From Armigeres subalbatus (lineage: Eukaryota; Arthropoda; Insecta; Diptera; Culicidae): a DNA stretch of 64,000 nt. A program made the position numbers and the translations under genes. Of the stretch, positions 22,800-35,653 are shown piece by piece. How positions within the stretch are numbered: the first letter of the stretch is position 1; every line of letters starts with the position of its first letter. The stretch lies in assembly GCF_024139115.2 (NCBI RefSeq), contig NC_085141.1, positions 71,775,481 through 71,839,480 on the forward strand. Reading direction: 5' to 3'. The notes under the pieces were generated by a model. The model saw only the letters and a program-made list of their open reading frames with translations. It had not been told where the DNA came from and searched no databases.

Positions 22800-24890
22800 A
22801 CCCTATCTGGAGCTTGAACCTGTGTTTTATGATATATTGTAGAACGCAACCATTGCATGTTCACGGTCATCCAAGAATACCCTGAATAGGCCTAGATCTA
22901 CACCGCAACCAGAAATCTTTCGCCTTGTTTCAAATGTGGTACAACCCTTTGTGGTACATAGAATCGAATGCATCCATTGAAGGTTCACGGTCATCCAAAA
23001 CCCTGAATAGGCCTTAAGATCTACGCGTAACCAGAAATCTTTCCTTGTTTCAAAGCGGTACAACCCTTTTGGTACATAGAATAGAATGCGTCCATTGACA
23101 TAGGTTCACGGTAATCAGAAAACCCTGAATAGGCCTTAAGATCTACACCGTAACCAGAAATCTTTCTGTTTCAAAAGTGGCTAACCCTTTTGTGGTACAT
23201 AGAATAGAATGCGTCCATTGCATGGTTCACGGTCATCCAAAAACCCTGAATAGGCCTTAAGATCTACATCTAAAGCTCTTCGCCTTGTTTCGAAAGTGGT
23301 ACAACTCTTTTGGTACATAGAATAGAAGTTCATTTGCATGGTTCATGATAAAAACTATGGAATAGGCCTTAAAATCTACACAACCAGTGCTCTTTCTGCT
23401 TGTTTCAAAAGTACAACCCCTTGTGGTACATAGAATTAATGCGCCAATTGCATAGGTTCATGGTCATCCAAAAACCTTGGAAAGGCCTTAAGATCTACAC
23501 GCGTAATTAAAATCCATCAGTTTGTTTTGAAAGTGATACTACCCTTTGTATACATAGAATGAGTAGTCCATTGCATGGTTCATGGTCATCCAAGAAAACC
23601 CTGAAATAGGCCTTAAAGATCTACACCCTGACCTTCAGAAATCTTTCGCCTTGTTTCAAAGTGGGTACAATTTTACCCTTTTGTAGTACATAGAATAGAA
23701 TAGATTCCATTTTATGGGTTCACGGTCTGTCAAAGAAAACCCTAGAATGAGCCTTAGGATCTACACGCGTAACCAAGAAATCTTTCGCCTTGTTTCAAGA
23801 ACAAGGTAATTTTAACAACCCCTTTGTGGTACATAGAATAGAATGCGTCAAAAATTTGCATAGGTTCACGGTCATCCGAAAACCCTGGAATAGGCCTTAG
23901 GATCTACACACGTAACCAGAAATCTTTCGCCTTGTTTCAAAAATAGGTACAACCCCTTTATGGTAAATAGAATAGAATGCGTCCATTACACTTGGGTTCA
24001 CGGTCATCCAAAGAAAACCTGGAATAGGCCTTCAGTATCTACACCCGTAACCAGAAATTTTTCCTTGCTTGTTTCAAAAATGGTACAACCCCTTTGTGGT
24101 ACATAGAATAGAACGCGTTCATTGCATAGGTTCACGGTCATCCAAGAAAATCCTGGAATAGGCCTTAAGATCTACATGCGTAACCAGAAATATTTCGCCT
24201 TGTTTCAAAAAGTGGTTACAACAACCCTTTGTGGCACATAGAATTGAATAAATCCATTGCATGGGTTCATGGTCATCCTAGAAAACCCTGGAATAGGCCT
24301 TAAGATCTACACCCCCGCAACCAGAAATCTTTCGCCTTGTTTCAAAAGTTAATTTAACCCTTTGTGGTACATAGAATAGAATGCGTCCATTGCATAGGTT
24401 CACGGTCATCCAAGAAAACCCTGGAATAGGCCTAAGTATCTACACCCGTAACAGAAGAATCTCTCGCCTTGTTTCAAAATTAATGGCTACAACCCCTTTT
24501 TGGTACCATAGAATAGAACGCGTTCATTGCATTGGTTCACGGTCATCCAAGAAAAGCCTGGAATGAGGCCTTAAGATCTACCGGCGTAACCAGGAAATAT
24601 TTCGCCTTGTGTTTCAAAAGTGGTACAACCCTTTATTAATTGGTACATAGAATTGAAAGATGGGTAATCCATTGCCTTGGGTTGTAACGGTCATCTAAGA
24701 AAACTCTGGAATAGGCCTTAAGATCTACACCCGTAACTAGAAATCTTTCGCCTTGTTTCAAAAGTGGTACAACCCCTTTGTGGTACATAGAATAGAATGC
24801 GTCCATTGCATAGGTTCATGTTCATCCAAGAAAACCCTGGATAATGGCCTTAAGATCTACACGCGTAATCTGAAATCTTCCGGCTTGTTT
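22800..24890 (+). repeat. 131-bp satellite, array 1 (degenerate)
   Basis: About 16 tandem copies of the monomer that includes TTGTGGTACATAGAATAGAA, GCGTCCATTGCATAGGTTCA, AATAGGCCTTAAGATCTACA and CAGAAATCTTTCGCCTTG. Same monomer and orientation as array 2, but with many 1-5 bp indels, some of which look like sequencing noise beside the gap. The array ends at ...CGGCTTGTTTT directly against the palindrome at 24893. Confidence 0.88.
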
Positions 24891-25501
24891 TTGACGTAGG
24901 ACTACGTCTGTGTTTTCTATATTGGGGTACACTTTACGATTGCGAAAATCGGGGACCGTCACGAAAATATGATAGACTTTAAACTTTAATATCTAAGCCG
25001 TTTCTCGATGGATTTTCAATTTTTTTGGACCATTCGATCAAGGATGAGTCAACGCTTCTTTGCATTTATTTGAAAATATTGGTTTTTAGCTATTTATTAT
25101 TGATAAATGATAAAATGTTTGAAAAAATAGGTAAACTAACCAATCACGTACCATGCATCACTAGCACAGACATCAAAATCAATCACTTGCAGGGTTTAGA
25201 TCTAATCCTCCAGTTTGAACAAGAATTTACGCATAGCAGACACATCAAAACGATCGTAGCGGGCAGACACAGCATCACGGAGGCGCTAATAACATTTTTG
25301 AAGAAAATCCATCGCATTGGTGGTGGTGCTCGATGTGTTGCTGCAGATCATTCAACCTCAACGAACCAGAATTTCATATGAAGAAAAGGTTGACCATAAA
25401 AATAGCACTATGGCGATCCCGCACCGCCAGTGCCGATGCTGAAAATTTATTAAAAATTGTGGTGTCAGTTAGTTGGAAAGGAACATTGGGAAAAGAAAAT
25501 T

Positions 25502-25517
25502 GGTTCTTCTCAGGACC
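25502..25517 (+). terminator. Histone-type 3' stem-loop (unit C1)
   Basis: GGTTCTTCTCAGGACC folds into a 6-bp stem (GGTTCT with AGGACC, one G-T pair) and a 4-nt TTCTC/TTTC-type loop. It is followed by AACA and, after about 12 nt, purine-rich GAAAAGAAAGAG. This is the layout of the stem-loop plus U7-paired downstream element that ends replication-dependent histone mRNAs. No histone reading frame precedes it. Confidence 0.55.
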
Positions 25518-25994
25518 AACATTTTATGAAAAGAAAGAGTTAATTGCGAAAATGGACTGTTTCGGTGGCATCGGGTTTGGCGTGGTAGCTTGGTTGCTGT
25601 TAGTGATTCCATCCATTAAAATTCACTACATCATCTCCCTCCAACGCGCTATCAAATTCGCTATTTACGATTGAGTTTTGCACTTTGAAGAAAGTTTATT
25701 TCGCATAGTCGGATCAACCTTCTTTTGTATAAAATCAATGAAGACGCCACCACAGTGGAAACTTTCTACAGCAACCACCCATCAGTGAACGTCACTCGGA
25801 TAGACAGATGCCAAGAGATAATGTTTGGTAATATGGAGAGACTTCGTCTTGAATGAAATTTCTGCTGTTATTCCTCGTAACAATACGCATCTAAGATAAA
25901 CAACATCTCATAACCAAATTCAGAAGCGAGAAAATTTCATAGGATTCTTAGAATTTGTCATTCTTGGTTGTCGGGTCCGTTGTCTGCGGAATCC

Positions 25995-26175
25995 CGATCG
26001 AAATGGCTCGCGCGCGCCGAAAAGCAGCTTACTTATATCTAATGAAATAATTCGACAGCCCCGCCCCTTCATTAATCGTTATGAGTGCACATTATATTTA
26101 CACCATATCAGCTCACAAAGGGGCGGGGCTAACATGCTTAATTCATTAAATACAAGAAAGCTGCTGTGTGCGCGA
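25995..26175. promoter_or_regulatory. Divergent GC-box/TATA promoter, unit C1
   Basis: Near-symmetric segment. Leftward: AGATATAAG-like TATA, GAAAAGCAGC(TT) and a GCGCGCGAGCC start region. Centre: inverted GC boxes, GCCCCGCCCC and GGGGCGGGGC, about 60 bp apart. Rightward: TTAAATACAAGAAAGCTGCT and a GCGCGAGCTCATT start region. A bidirectional promoter similar in plan to those between paired histone genes. Equivalents lie at about 28090-28260 and 30165-30345. Confidence 0.5.
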
Positions 26176-26983
26176 GCTCATTATCTGGATTCCACAAGAA
26201 AACAATTCGACATTCGATGCAACGGAGCGGACACAGCAACACGAAGGAATGGGTGGCAGTGTGGCATTGCTGAAAAATTATTTCACCCTTTGGGGCTTAG
26301 CGAAAATTCATCAAGTGGCGGTCGGACAGTTGCAACGCAAGGTGTCGACAAGCGATTGGATACAGTTAGTTATTGGAATGGGAATTGGGAAAAAAATTGG
26401 TTCTTTTATGAAAAGAAAGAGGTAATTGCGAAAATGGACTGTTTCGGTGGCATCGGCGTTTGGCGTGGAAGCTTGGTTTCTGTTAGTGATTGCATCCATT
26501 CAAATTTACTAGTTTAATTTATTGAATACAAGAAAGCTGCTTTCCAGCGCTCGACCCATTTTGATCTGGATTCCGCAAAAAGTGGTTTAACCATTTATAA
26601 GGCTATAAATGATATTGCCACCAACAAATTATAAGTTTTTTCGTTTATTAACAAGAGCTCTACTTATTATTTTCCATGTAGTGACTATATTTACTTCCTA
26701 GTAATCCCCCAGATGAATTTGAGCCATAAAAATTGAAAAGTCAATTTGAGAACGGCTTTTTACGAACAGATCGTAAGTTTCGAGTGGAAGATGGATTTTC
26801 AGTTATAATTCGTTGAAAAATGACGGCAAAGATATACTTTTTCCCATTGGTAATAATTATTTTAAATCTCATGTGTTAGATTATGGCGTGATTAGCGTGA
26901 AAAATACTTCGCCTTTCTTATATATTTGGTTTTTGGATTTTTGACAAAATTGCTTGGGGAAAAAAGTGCAAAACATTTTTTTT

Positions 26984-29073
26984 GACGTAGGACTACGTCT
27001 GTGTTTTCTATATTGGGGTACACTTTACGATTGCGAAAATAGGGGACCGTCACGAAAATATGATAGACTTTAAACTTTAATATCTAAGCCGTTTCTCGAT
27101 GGATTTTCAATTTTTTTGGACCATTCGATCAAGGATGAGTCAACGCTTCTTTGTATTTATTTGAAAATACTGATTTTTAACTATTAATTATCGAAAATTC
27201 ATAAAAAGTTTGGAAATAGGTAAACTAACCAATCACGTACATGCATCACTAGCACAGACATCAAAAATCAATCACTTGCGGGTTTGGATCTGATCCTCAG
27301 TTTGAACAAGTTTTCACGCATAGCAGACGCATCAAAGCGATCATAGCGGAGCGGACACAGCATCACGGAGGCGCTAATAACATTTTCAAAGAAAATCCAT
27401 CGCACTGGTGGTGGTGCTCGATGTGTTGCTGCAGATCATTCAACCTCAACAGACAGAATTTCATATGAAGAAAAGGTTGACCATAAAAAATAGCACTGTG
27501 GCGATCCCGCACCGCCAGTGCCGATGCTGAAAAATTTATTAAAAATTGTGGTGTCAGTTAGTTGGAAAGGATCATTGGGAAAAGAAAATTGGTTCTTCTC
27601 AGGACCAACATTTTATGAAAAGAAAGAGTTAATTGCGAAAATGGACTGTTTCGGTGGCATCGGGTTTGGCGTGGTAGCTTGGTTGCTGTTAGTGATTCCA
27701 TCCATTAAAATTCACTACATCATCTCCCTCCAACGCGCTATCAAATTCGCTATTTACGATTGAGTTTTGCACTTTGAAGAAAGTTTATTTCGCATAGTCG
27801 GATCAACCTTCTTTTGAATAAAATCAATAAAGACGCCACCACAGTGGAAACTTTCTACAGCAACCACCCATCAGTGAACGTCGCTCGGACAGACAGATGC
27901 CAAGAGATAATGTTTGGTAATATGGAGAGACTTCGTCTTGAATGAAATTTCTGCTGTTATTCCTCATAACAATACGCATCTAAGATAAACAACATCTCAT
28001 AACCAAATTCAGAAGCGAGAAAGAATTTCCTTAGGATTCTTAGAATTTGTCATTCTTGGTTATCAGGTCCGTTGTCTGGAATCCCGATCGAAATAGCTCG
28101 CGCGAAAACAGCTTTCTTATATCTAATGAAGTAATTCCATTAGCCCCGCCCTTCATTAATCGTTATGAGTGCACATTATATTTACACCCATATCCAGCTC
28201 ACAAAGGGGCGGGGCTAACATGCGTAATTCATTAAATACAGAAAGCTGCTGTGTAGCGCGCGCGAGGCCATTATTCTGGATTCCACAGAAAACAGTTCGA
28301 CATTCGATGCAACGGAGCGGACACACAGCACGAAGGAATGGGTGGCAGTGTGGCATTGCTGAAAAATTATTTCACCCTTTGGGGGCTTAGCGAAAATTCA
28401 TCAAGTGGCGGTCGGACGGTTGCAACGCAAGGTGTCGACAAGCGATTGGATACTGATTAGTTATTGGAATGGGAATTGGGAAAGAAAATTGGTTCTTCTT
28501 TTATGAAAGAAAGAGGTAGTGCGAAAATGGACTGTTTCGGTGGCATCGGCGTTTGGCGTGGAAGCTTGGTTTCTGTTAGTGATTGCATCCGATTCAAATT
28601 TACTAGTTTAATTTGTGAATACAAAGCTGCTTTCCAGCGCTCGACCCATTTGATCTGGATTCCGCAAAAGTGGTTTAACCATTTTATAAGGCTATAAATG
28701 ATATTGCCATCAACAAATTATATGTTTTTCTGTTTATTAACAAGAGCTATACTTATTATTTCCCATGTAGTGGCTATATTTACTACCTAGTAATCTCCCA
28801 AATGAATTTTAACCAAAAAATTGAAATGTCAATTTGAGACCGTTTTTTTATGAACAGATCGTAAGTTTTAGGTGGAAGATGGATTTTCAGTTAGAATTCG
28901 TTGAAAAATGACGAAAAAGATATACTTTTTTCCCATTGGTAATAATTATTTGGAATCTAATGTGTTAGATTATGGCGTGATTAGCGTGAAAAATGCTGTG
29001 CCTTTCTTGTATCTTTGGTTTTTGGATTTTTGACGAAATTGCATGGGAAAAAAAGTGCAAAACATTTTTTTTT
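26984..29073 (+). repeat. Type C tandem unit 2 (2.09 kb)
   Basis: Direct copy of unit 1 with single-base and short indel differences; the stem-loop is at 27591-27606 and the divergent promoter at about 28090-28260. Confidence 0.8.
27591..27606 (+). terminator. Histone-type 3' stem-loop (unit C2)
   Basis: Same GGTTCTTCTCAGGACC hairpin and GAAAAGAAAGAG downstream stretch as in unit C1. Confidence 0.55.
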
Positions 29074-30987
29074 GACGTAGGACTTACGTCTCTGTTTTCT
29101 ATGTTAGGGTACACTTTACGATTGCGAAAATAGGGACCGTCACGAAAATATGATAGACTTTAAACTTTAATATCTAAGCCGTTTCTCGATGGATTTTTCA
29201 ATTTTTGGACCATTCGATCAAGGATGAGTCAACGCTTCTTTGTATTTATTTGAAAATACTGATTTTAACTATTAATTATCGAAAATTCATAAAAAGTTTG
29301 GAAATAGGTAAACTAACCAATCACGTACATGCATCACTAGCACAGACATCAAAAATCAATCACTTGCGGGTTTGGATCTGATCCTCAGTTTGAACAAGTT
29401 TTCACGCATAGCAGACGCATCAAAGCGATCATAGCGGAGCGGACACAGCATCACGGAGGCGCTAATAACATTTTCAAAGAAAATCCATCGCACTGGTGGT
29501 GGTGCTCGATGTGTTGCTGCAGATCATTCAACCTCAACGAACCAGAATTTCATATGAAGAAAAGGTTGACCATAAAAATAGCACTGTGGCGATCCCGCAC
29601 CGCCAGTGCCGATGCTGAAAATTTATTTCAAATTGTGGTGTCAGTTAGTTGGAAAGGAACATTGGGAAAAGAAAATTGGTTCTTCTCAGGACCAACATTT
29701 TATAAAAAGAAAGAGTTTATTGCGAAAATGGACTGTTTCGGTGGCATCGGGTTTGGCGTGGTAGCTTGGTTGCTGTTAGTGATTCCATCCATTAAAATTT
29801 TCTACATGATCTCCCTCCGACGCGCTATCAAATTCGCTATTTACGATTGAGTTTTGAACTTTGAAGAAAGTTTATTTCGGATCAACTTTCTTTTGTATAA
29901 AATCCATGAAGACGCCACCTTTGTGAAAACTATCTACCTACAGCAACTACCTTTTAGTGAACGTCGCTTGGACAGACAGATGTCAAGAGATAATGTTTGG
30001 TAATATGAAGAAACTTCGTCTTGAGTCAAATTTCTGTAGTTATTCCTCGCAACAATACGCATCTTAGATAAACAACATCTCATAACCAAATTCAGAATCT
30101 TTCAAGAAAGTTTCATTGGGTTCTTTGAATTCATAATTCTCCGAACGGTCCGTTGTCTGTGGAAACCCGATCGAAATGGCTCACGCGCGCCGGAAAGCAG
30201 CTTTCTTTTATCTAATGAAGTAATTCCATTAGCCCCGCCCCTTAATCAATCGTTATGAGTGCACATTATATTTACACCATATCAGCTCACAAAGGGGCGG
30301 GGCTTACGGTTTTGATTTATTAAATACAAGAAAGCTGCTGTTTGGCGTGCGCGCGACATTCGATGCAGCGAAGCGGACACAGCAGCACGACGTGGGTGGC
30401 AGTATGGCAAATGCTGCAAATTTACACGATTGGATTGGATGCTGTTAGTGATTGGAATGGGAATTGGGAAAAGAAAATTGGTTCTTCTCAGGCCCAACAT
30501 TTTACGAAAAGAAAGAGTTAATTGCGAAAATGGACTGTTTCGGTAGCATCGGGTTTGGCGTGGTAGCTTGGTTGCTGTTAGTGATCCCATCCATTAAAAT
30601 TCACTACATCGTCTCCCTCCGACGCGCTATCAAATTCGCTATTTACGATTGAGTTTTGAACTTTGAAGAAAGCTTATTTCGGATCAACTTTCTTTTGTAT
30701 ACAATCCATGAAGACGCCACCTTTGTGAAAACTATCTACCTACAGCAACTACCCATTAGTAAACGTCGCTTGGACAGACAGATGTCAAGAGATAATGTTT
30801 GGTAATATGAAGAAACTTCGTCTTGAGTCAAATTTCTGTCACTCCTCGCAACAATACGCATCTTAGATAAACAACATCTCGTAATCAAATTCAGAATCTT
30901 TCGAGAAAGTTTCATTGGATTCTTTGAATTCATAATTCTCCGAACGGTCTGTTGTCTGTGGAAACCCGATCGAAATGGCTCGCGCGC
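29074..30987 (+). repeat. Type C tandem unit 3, rearranged, cut by a Jockey insertion
   Basis: Matches units 1 and 2 up to about 30340. Then an internal piece is duplicated: the stem-loop region near 30479 and the stretch from CGGATCAACTTTC (29878) recur about 795 bp later at 30673. The unit stops in GGCTCGCGCGC at 30987, where the Jockey tail begins. Confidence 0.7.
29678..29693 (+). terminator. Histone-type 3' stem-loop (unit C3)
   Basis: Same hairpin; the downstream element reads AAAAAGAAAGAG. A further, imperfect copy (GGTTCTTCTCAGGCCC) lies at about 30480-30495 with one broken stem pair. Confidence 0.55.
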
Positions 30988-31233
30988 TAGTAGTAAGTAG
31001 TAAGTAAAATTCTTCTTTATTGTTTCATTTTCTGTTCTACAATTATTTTTTACATGTACAGTGCTCGGCCGGCTTGGCCCTCCAACTTCAATTTTAAATT
31101 TTTATGTTTACATTGTTATTTAAGTGTTAATATGATATATCATGACGGCCTTTAGGAGGCGCTGGTGTGCTTTTTTAAATTTGATAACCTAACTACTATG
31201 TACACTAATATTTACAATAAGAAATTTGATAAC

Positions 31234-33910
31234 CTAGATTGGAACTAGCACCCTAATTGGAGCCTGATCCGAATGCAAGCAACGGACCCTAAACTTTTCT
31301 TTACACTCACCAAAGCGTTCATGTAAGGTTTTTATTCCGGCCAGACGGTGGACCTCAGATGTTCTTGTCCTGGGAGGGGTGTTGAGGATCATCCTCAGGA
31401 ATTTGTTTTGGACCCGTTGAAGTTTGAGGTGGTGGGTTTTAGCGCAGCTCTCCCAGACCGGCATGCCATATTCGATCACAGGGAGGATGATTTGCTTGTA
31501 GACAGCAAGCTTATTTTTCAGGGACAATGACGACCGACGGTTGATCCGAAAGCGTACAGTAGTTTCAACAAGACGTTACACTTTGTCACCGTTTTGTCAA
31601 CCTGTTGCCTGAAAATAAGCTTGCTGTCGAGGGACAAGCTCAAGGTAGCCAGCCTCATTGGCCCATTCCACGGTCGTGCCATGGGGGATGATTTTACGGT
31701 CCCCAGGCGGAACAAGTTTAGGGGATTTGAAGTGGGGGGAAAATGATGACCTGGGTCTTCGCCGCGTTGATACAGATCTTCCAGCTGGTGAGGTACTCGG
31801 TCAGGGCATCCAGGCCTCGTTGGAGTTTTGCCACTAGCGCTCTGATCACTCTACCGTTGTAGACGATGGATGTGTCATCTGCGAACAGAGACAGAATGCC
31901 GCCTTCTGGAGGTTCTGGCATGTCGGAGGTGAACAGATTGAAAAGCAGGGGCCCGATGATACTGCCCTGGGGCCCGCCTGCGACAATGTTGTGCGCATTG
32001 GAACTCGCTCCGCTGATTGAGTACCGGAATGTCCTTGCCGACAGATAATTGTTGATGATTTTCACCAGGTGGCTGGGAAGATTGTAGCGTTGTAGTTTAT
32101 ACACCAGGCCATCATGCCATACATTTGTCAAATGCCTTCTCGACATCGAGTAAGGCCATGGCGGATGTTTTCGAGACAAACTTGTTCCGTCTGAGGACGT
32201 TGGTAACTCAGGTCAGTTGGTGTACAGTTGACCGACCGCGTCGGAAACCAAACTGTTCCTCGAGCAAGATGTTGAGATTTTCGGCAGACTCAAGTAACCG
32301 GTGATGAATAGCTTTTTCGAATAGCTTGGATAATCCTGAGAGAAGGCTGATGGGACGATAGCTTTTGGGTGAGGAAGGATCCTTCCCAGGCTTCCGGATG
32401 GGGATGACTTTCGCTGACTTCCAGGCCGATGGGAAGTAGCTGAGCCGGAGACACTGATTGAAGATCAGCGAGAGGTGCTCAAAAAACGGATCACTCATGT
32501 GTTTGAGCTCGAGATTCAGGATGCTGTCGAAGCCTGGTGCCTTCATGTTCTTCGACGATTTGATATGAGCCGTCAATTCACCAGCTGAGATCTCCAACTC
32601 CTCCGAGAAGTCGTTTAGAATCAAATGGATGTTGTTACCATGCTCGTTGACGGCTGCTTCGTGTGGACTGACGATGTTCTGTCCAAGATTGTGTGAGCTG
32701 ACGAAGTGACGACCTATTTCAGCGACCTTCTCTGCAGGAGTTATCAAGCGATCCTTAGAGCCATTATTGTTTAGTGGGATCAAAGGTGGAATGGGCCGAG
32801 GCTTGGATTTTAGTATTTTGGTCATTTTCCAGAACGGCTTAGCATAATCTGGGAGAGTGCGGATCTTATTCGAAAAGTCATTATTTTTTGAGGTCCACCA
32901 TTCTGGGCTTGATAATTTTTGTGATTCGATTGCAGCGTGCCTTAAGCTCAGGCAGTCCAGTACGCTGAAACTGCCTGCGAGTGACATTCCGCAATCGAAT
33001 CAAATCTTTGGTGAGTGTATCGATGTTTAAGGAGTTGCTTACCTGCCGAGCCGTCGGTACGTGTTGCTCTCGAGCCGCCGTGATCGCCTCCTCGATAGCG
33101 CACAGCTGGCGGTCGAAACTTTCCGGCGTCTCCGGACGCACCTCGTAGTCGACGGTGTTATCGACGCACTGCTGGAAACGCTGCCAGTTCACTCGGTGGT
33201 AGTTCCGCCGTAACTGCTGGTGCCGATTGACCGAGGAGCCCAGTTCCGCCACCACCGGATAGTGATCCGAACTGAGCTCCTGGTATACAACCGGCTGCGA
33301 GAGACGTGGTCACTCAGGTTTGTTACGTAGAGGTCGAGCGTTGCGTGGGCACCGGACCGACTCAGCCGAGTGGGGAATCCGGGCTCAGGATCGTGTAGTG
33401 GCCTTCCTCCATGTCGTTGCTCCAGATGGTGCCGTTTCGATTGCCGCGACTGTTGCCCCAGGCTTGATGTTTTGGCATTCAGAGTCGCCGGCAATGATAT
33501 AATTGCCTTGCCTCCGCGTCAGCTTGACGATGTCCCTCTCCGAAAGGGCAGCCGATGATCCATCGACGGTGTTGGCTAGCGTTGTACAGTACTCCGCGAT
33601 GAGCGCGATTGTGCCGACCGAAGTGGTGATTTCGACACCGATGGCCGCCATGACACTGAGCTGGAAACTTGGAAGCAGACGACAGTTGATGTTGTAGCGA
33701 AGAGCGATGGCCACACCACCTCCCCTGGTCGGCCGGTCAGGTCACACGATGCGGAAGTCTGGGATGTTGATGTTCACCTCCGGTTTTTGGGTGCGTTTCG
33801 GTGATGAACGCCACGTCTATTTCCTTCTCCTCAAGGAAATCCTTCAGCTCGATTGTTTTGCTCTTTAGCGAGCAAGCGTTCCAGTTGACCAGGCCCACCC
33901 TAGCAGCCAT
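31234..33910 (-). pseudogene. Jockey copy b ORF2 (endonuclease-RT), frameshifted
   Basis: Starts at ATG 33910, overlapping the ORF1 stop. Pieces in order: APE endonuclease start VGLVNWNACSLKSKTIEL (about 33890), SSDHYPVVAELGSS-type end of the endonuclease (about 33250), and RT with SYRPISLLSGLSKLFEKA (about 32330) and QFGFRRGRSTVHQL. The active site LSLFADDTSIVYNG lies near 31860, followed by the thumb SLKNKLAVYKQIILPVIEYG. No RNase H domain, as is typical for Jockey. At least seven frame changes; not functional. Confidence 0.82.
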
Positions 33911-35111
33911 TTTCAATGATGAACATGCCAAGTGTGAAGACCTGGTCGAATCGGGTTTTGCAGCCTCGCAGTCGAGTGGCGAGCTGCGCGAAGATCGGCA
34001 TCAGTTGCTCCGGAGTGTACAGCGGGGCAGATTCTTCCGGTGGGACGGCTTCGTTCTCCGACTGCCGACGGAACCCAGGAGGAGGAAGCGGGGGCCATTC
34101 GCTGGTGGATGGTGCCGACGATGCTGGAGCTTGGACCGATGCAGCTGCCGCTGCCAGTCGCTTGTGCGGCTGTAGCGGTGGGAGTATTGGAACCACACGA
34201 CGACAGGGGAGCCGGGATAGCTGGAAAGTTCACCTCGTTGATTACAGGAACACGGTTCTTCTTCGGAATGGTCCTGGTGGAAGCCTTCTTCCGGTTCCAG
34301 GAACTCAGCTCGCTTTGGGCAGCCCTTTGTGGTGGCGTTTGTCGCCACAGTTGGCTGCACTTGGGATCAGCCACCTCCATTTTGTCGCACTCGTCAGTCG
34401 GATGGGGTTCGCCACACTTGTTGCAGCGCGGCTTCATGCGGCAGTTTCTGGTGCCGTGCCCGAAATTGAAGCAGTTGGTGCATTGCGTGACATCGCGGTG
34501 CACTGGCCGATATCGCTCCCAGTCAACGACGGTGCGTTTATAACGCCAACCAGCTTCAGGTCCTTCCAGGTAGTAGTGGAGCCGTGCTCCAGATGGATCA
34601 GGTAAAGCTGGTCGCGATATTTCCTCGCCTTGTCGTGACGAGCGATCTTGTGGACGGCTACTGGCTTCAGTCCGCAACTTTCAAGCTTGCTTCGAGCTTC
34701 CTCCTTCATGTCGTGGAGCCCTCGCAGCAAAGCCGTGAGCAGCTTCGTGCAGAGGAGATCATGAGTGTAGTACTCATACCTGTGGGCCTCGAGGAACTCC
34801 GACGGATTGATGATGGTCCTGTTTGCCGGCATCACTTTCAGGCCCTCGTTGCAGAGCCGAAAAGTACATTTCAGTTCCTTCGCAATCAGCTGGCGAATTT
34901 CCGGCAGGCACTTCTCCTTACGCACTGATTGCACCTGCAACAGCTGCGATTACTGCTTCTTCCTCTTTTTCGGCGGATTGCCGGCGTCATCAAGCAGCAA
35001 CGGCGAGGAACACGTTGCTCTGCAAAAGCTGCTTGGAGGGTTACCCGCGCCTCCAAGAGCAGTGCGCTTAGGCACTTTTCCAGCGACCGAATCGGCCACC
35101 GAGTCTCCCAT
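33900..35111 (-). pseudogene. Jockey copy b ORF1 (gag-like), frameshifted
   Basis: From ATG at 35111 (MGDSVADSVAGKVPKRTALG-type N-terminus) to TAG at 33900-33902. It carries CTNCFNFGHGTRNC and CNKCGEPHPTDEC; the third knuckle region is frame-broken near 34330. Frames switch at about 34930, 34570, 34340 and 34200. It is the counterpart of 52734-53987. The protein would bind element RNA. Confidence 0.8.
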
Positions 35112-35252
35112 GACGGGTCCGGGAGAAAATAACGCCAACGCGACAGGCGAAAACGTAAACAGCGAAAGAACGAGGAAAAAAATGCGCGAGCAAAAAACAC
35201 GTCCGTACGTGTTGCTGTCTCGAACTGGAATCGACCGTGATAGCGCGTGTCT

Positions 35253-35612
35253 GACGCGCGCACGCGAAACACGGGGCTTTTTATACACAGGGAAAACGAA
35301 GCAGTGGATTAAAAGGCCCGTACCTTACTGCAATCTGATGTCCGTGTTGGGGATTAATAAACGGAATTGAATTTTTCACCCGGTTTGCAAAGAAACAACA
35401 TTTTCAATAGTTTCACGTTGATAATCAATAGTATCAATAGAATTGGCAGGGTGCTGGAGAGTTTCTGAATCGATTGAAAAGCAAATGTCGAAAATACATC
35501 GAAATGCAAAGACGGTATTAGAGTTTGAAATCTATCCTAATTTCGTGACGGTCTCGAATTTGGAAATTTCGGTTACCTGTATCTGAGTCTTCCCTTAGAC
35601 GTAGTTTACGTC
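35253..35612 (-). repeat. Type A unit, promoter part (drives Jockey copy b)
   Basis: Reads leftwards from palindrome 35598-35612 (GACGTAGTTTACGTC): AGGGAAGACTCAGATACAGG, ACCGTCACGAAATTAGG, TTGCAAACCGGGTGAAAAA, CGTTTTCCCTGTGTATAAAA and GTGTTTCGCGTGCGCGCGTC. The TATA box at about 35280-35286 is about 33 bases from the first base of the Jockey copy. Confidence 0.75.
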
Positions 35613-35653
35613 AAAAAATATTTCAACTTAACCTTCCTCCCAAACATAATGGT

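Larger units (their letters stand above)
24893..26983 (+). repeat. Type C tandem unit 1 (2.09 kb)
   Basis: First of three direct repeats whose starts are marked by GACGTAGGACTACGTC (24893-24908, 26984-26999, 29074-29090; spacing 2091 and 2090 bp). Contents in order: start palindrome; CCAAT box near 25140; a stem-loop of histone type at 25502-25517; a divergent GC-box promoter at about 25995-26170; a second transcribed-looking segment to about 26520; and an AT-rich end ...AAAACATTTTTTTT. Frames of 60-130 codons occur, but they are not preserved among the units and match no family. Confidence 0.8.
30988..35252 (-). mobile_element. Jockey-clade non-LTR retrotransposon, copy b (near full length, degenerate)
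   Basis: Runs leftwards. Its 5' end at 35252 abuts GACGCGCGCACGCGAAAC, the start region of a type A unit. Its 3' end at 30988 is a TTACTACTTACTACTA-like tail after AATAAAGAA, abutting GCGCGCGAGCCATTTCGATC of a type C unit. ORF1 and ORF2 are present but frameshifted. The flanks come from two different unit types, so either ectopic recombination or an unequal junction has occurred after or during insertion. Confidence 0.85.

Noticed and set aside
33801..34605. Large frames antisense to Jockey ORF1 (also at 53348-53971 and 52475-53059)
   Set aside because: Shadows of the G+C-rich ORF1 in the opposite strand; no independent features.
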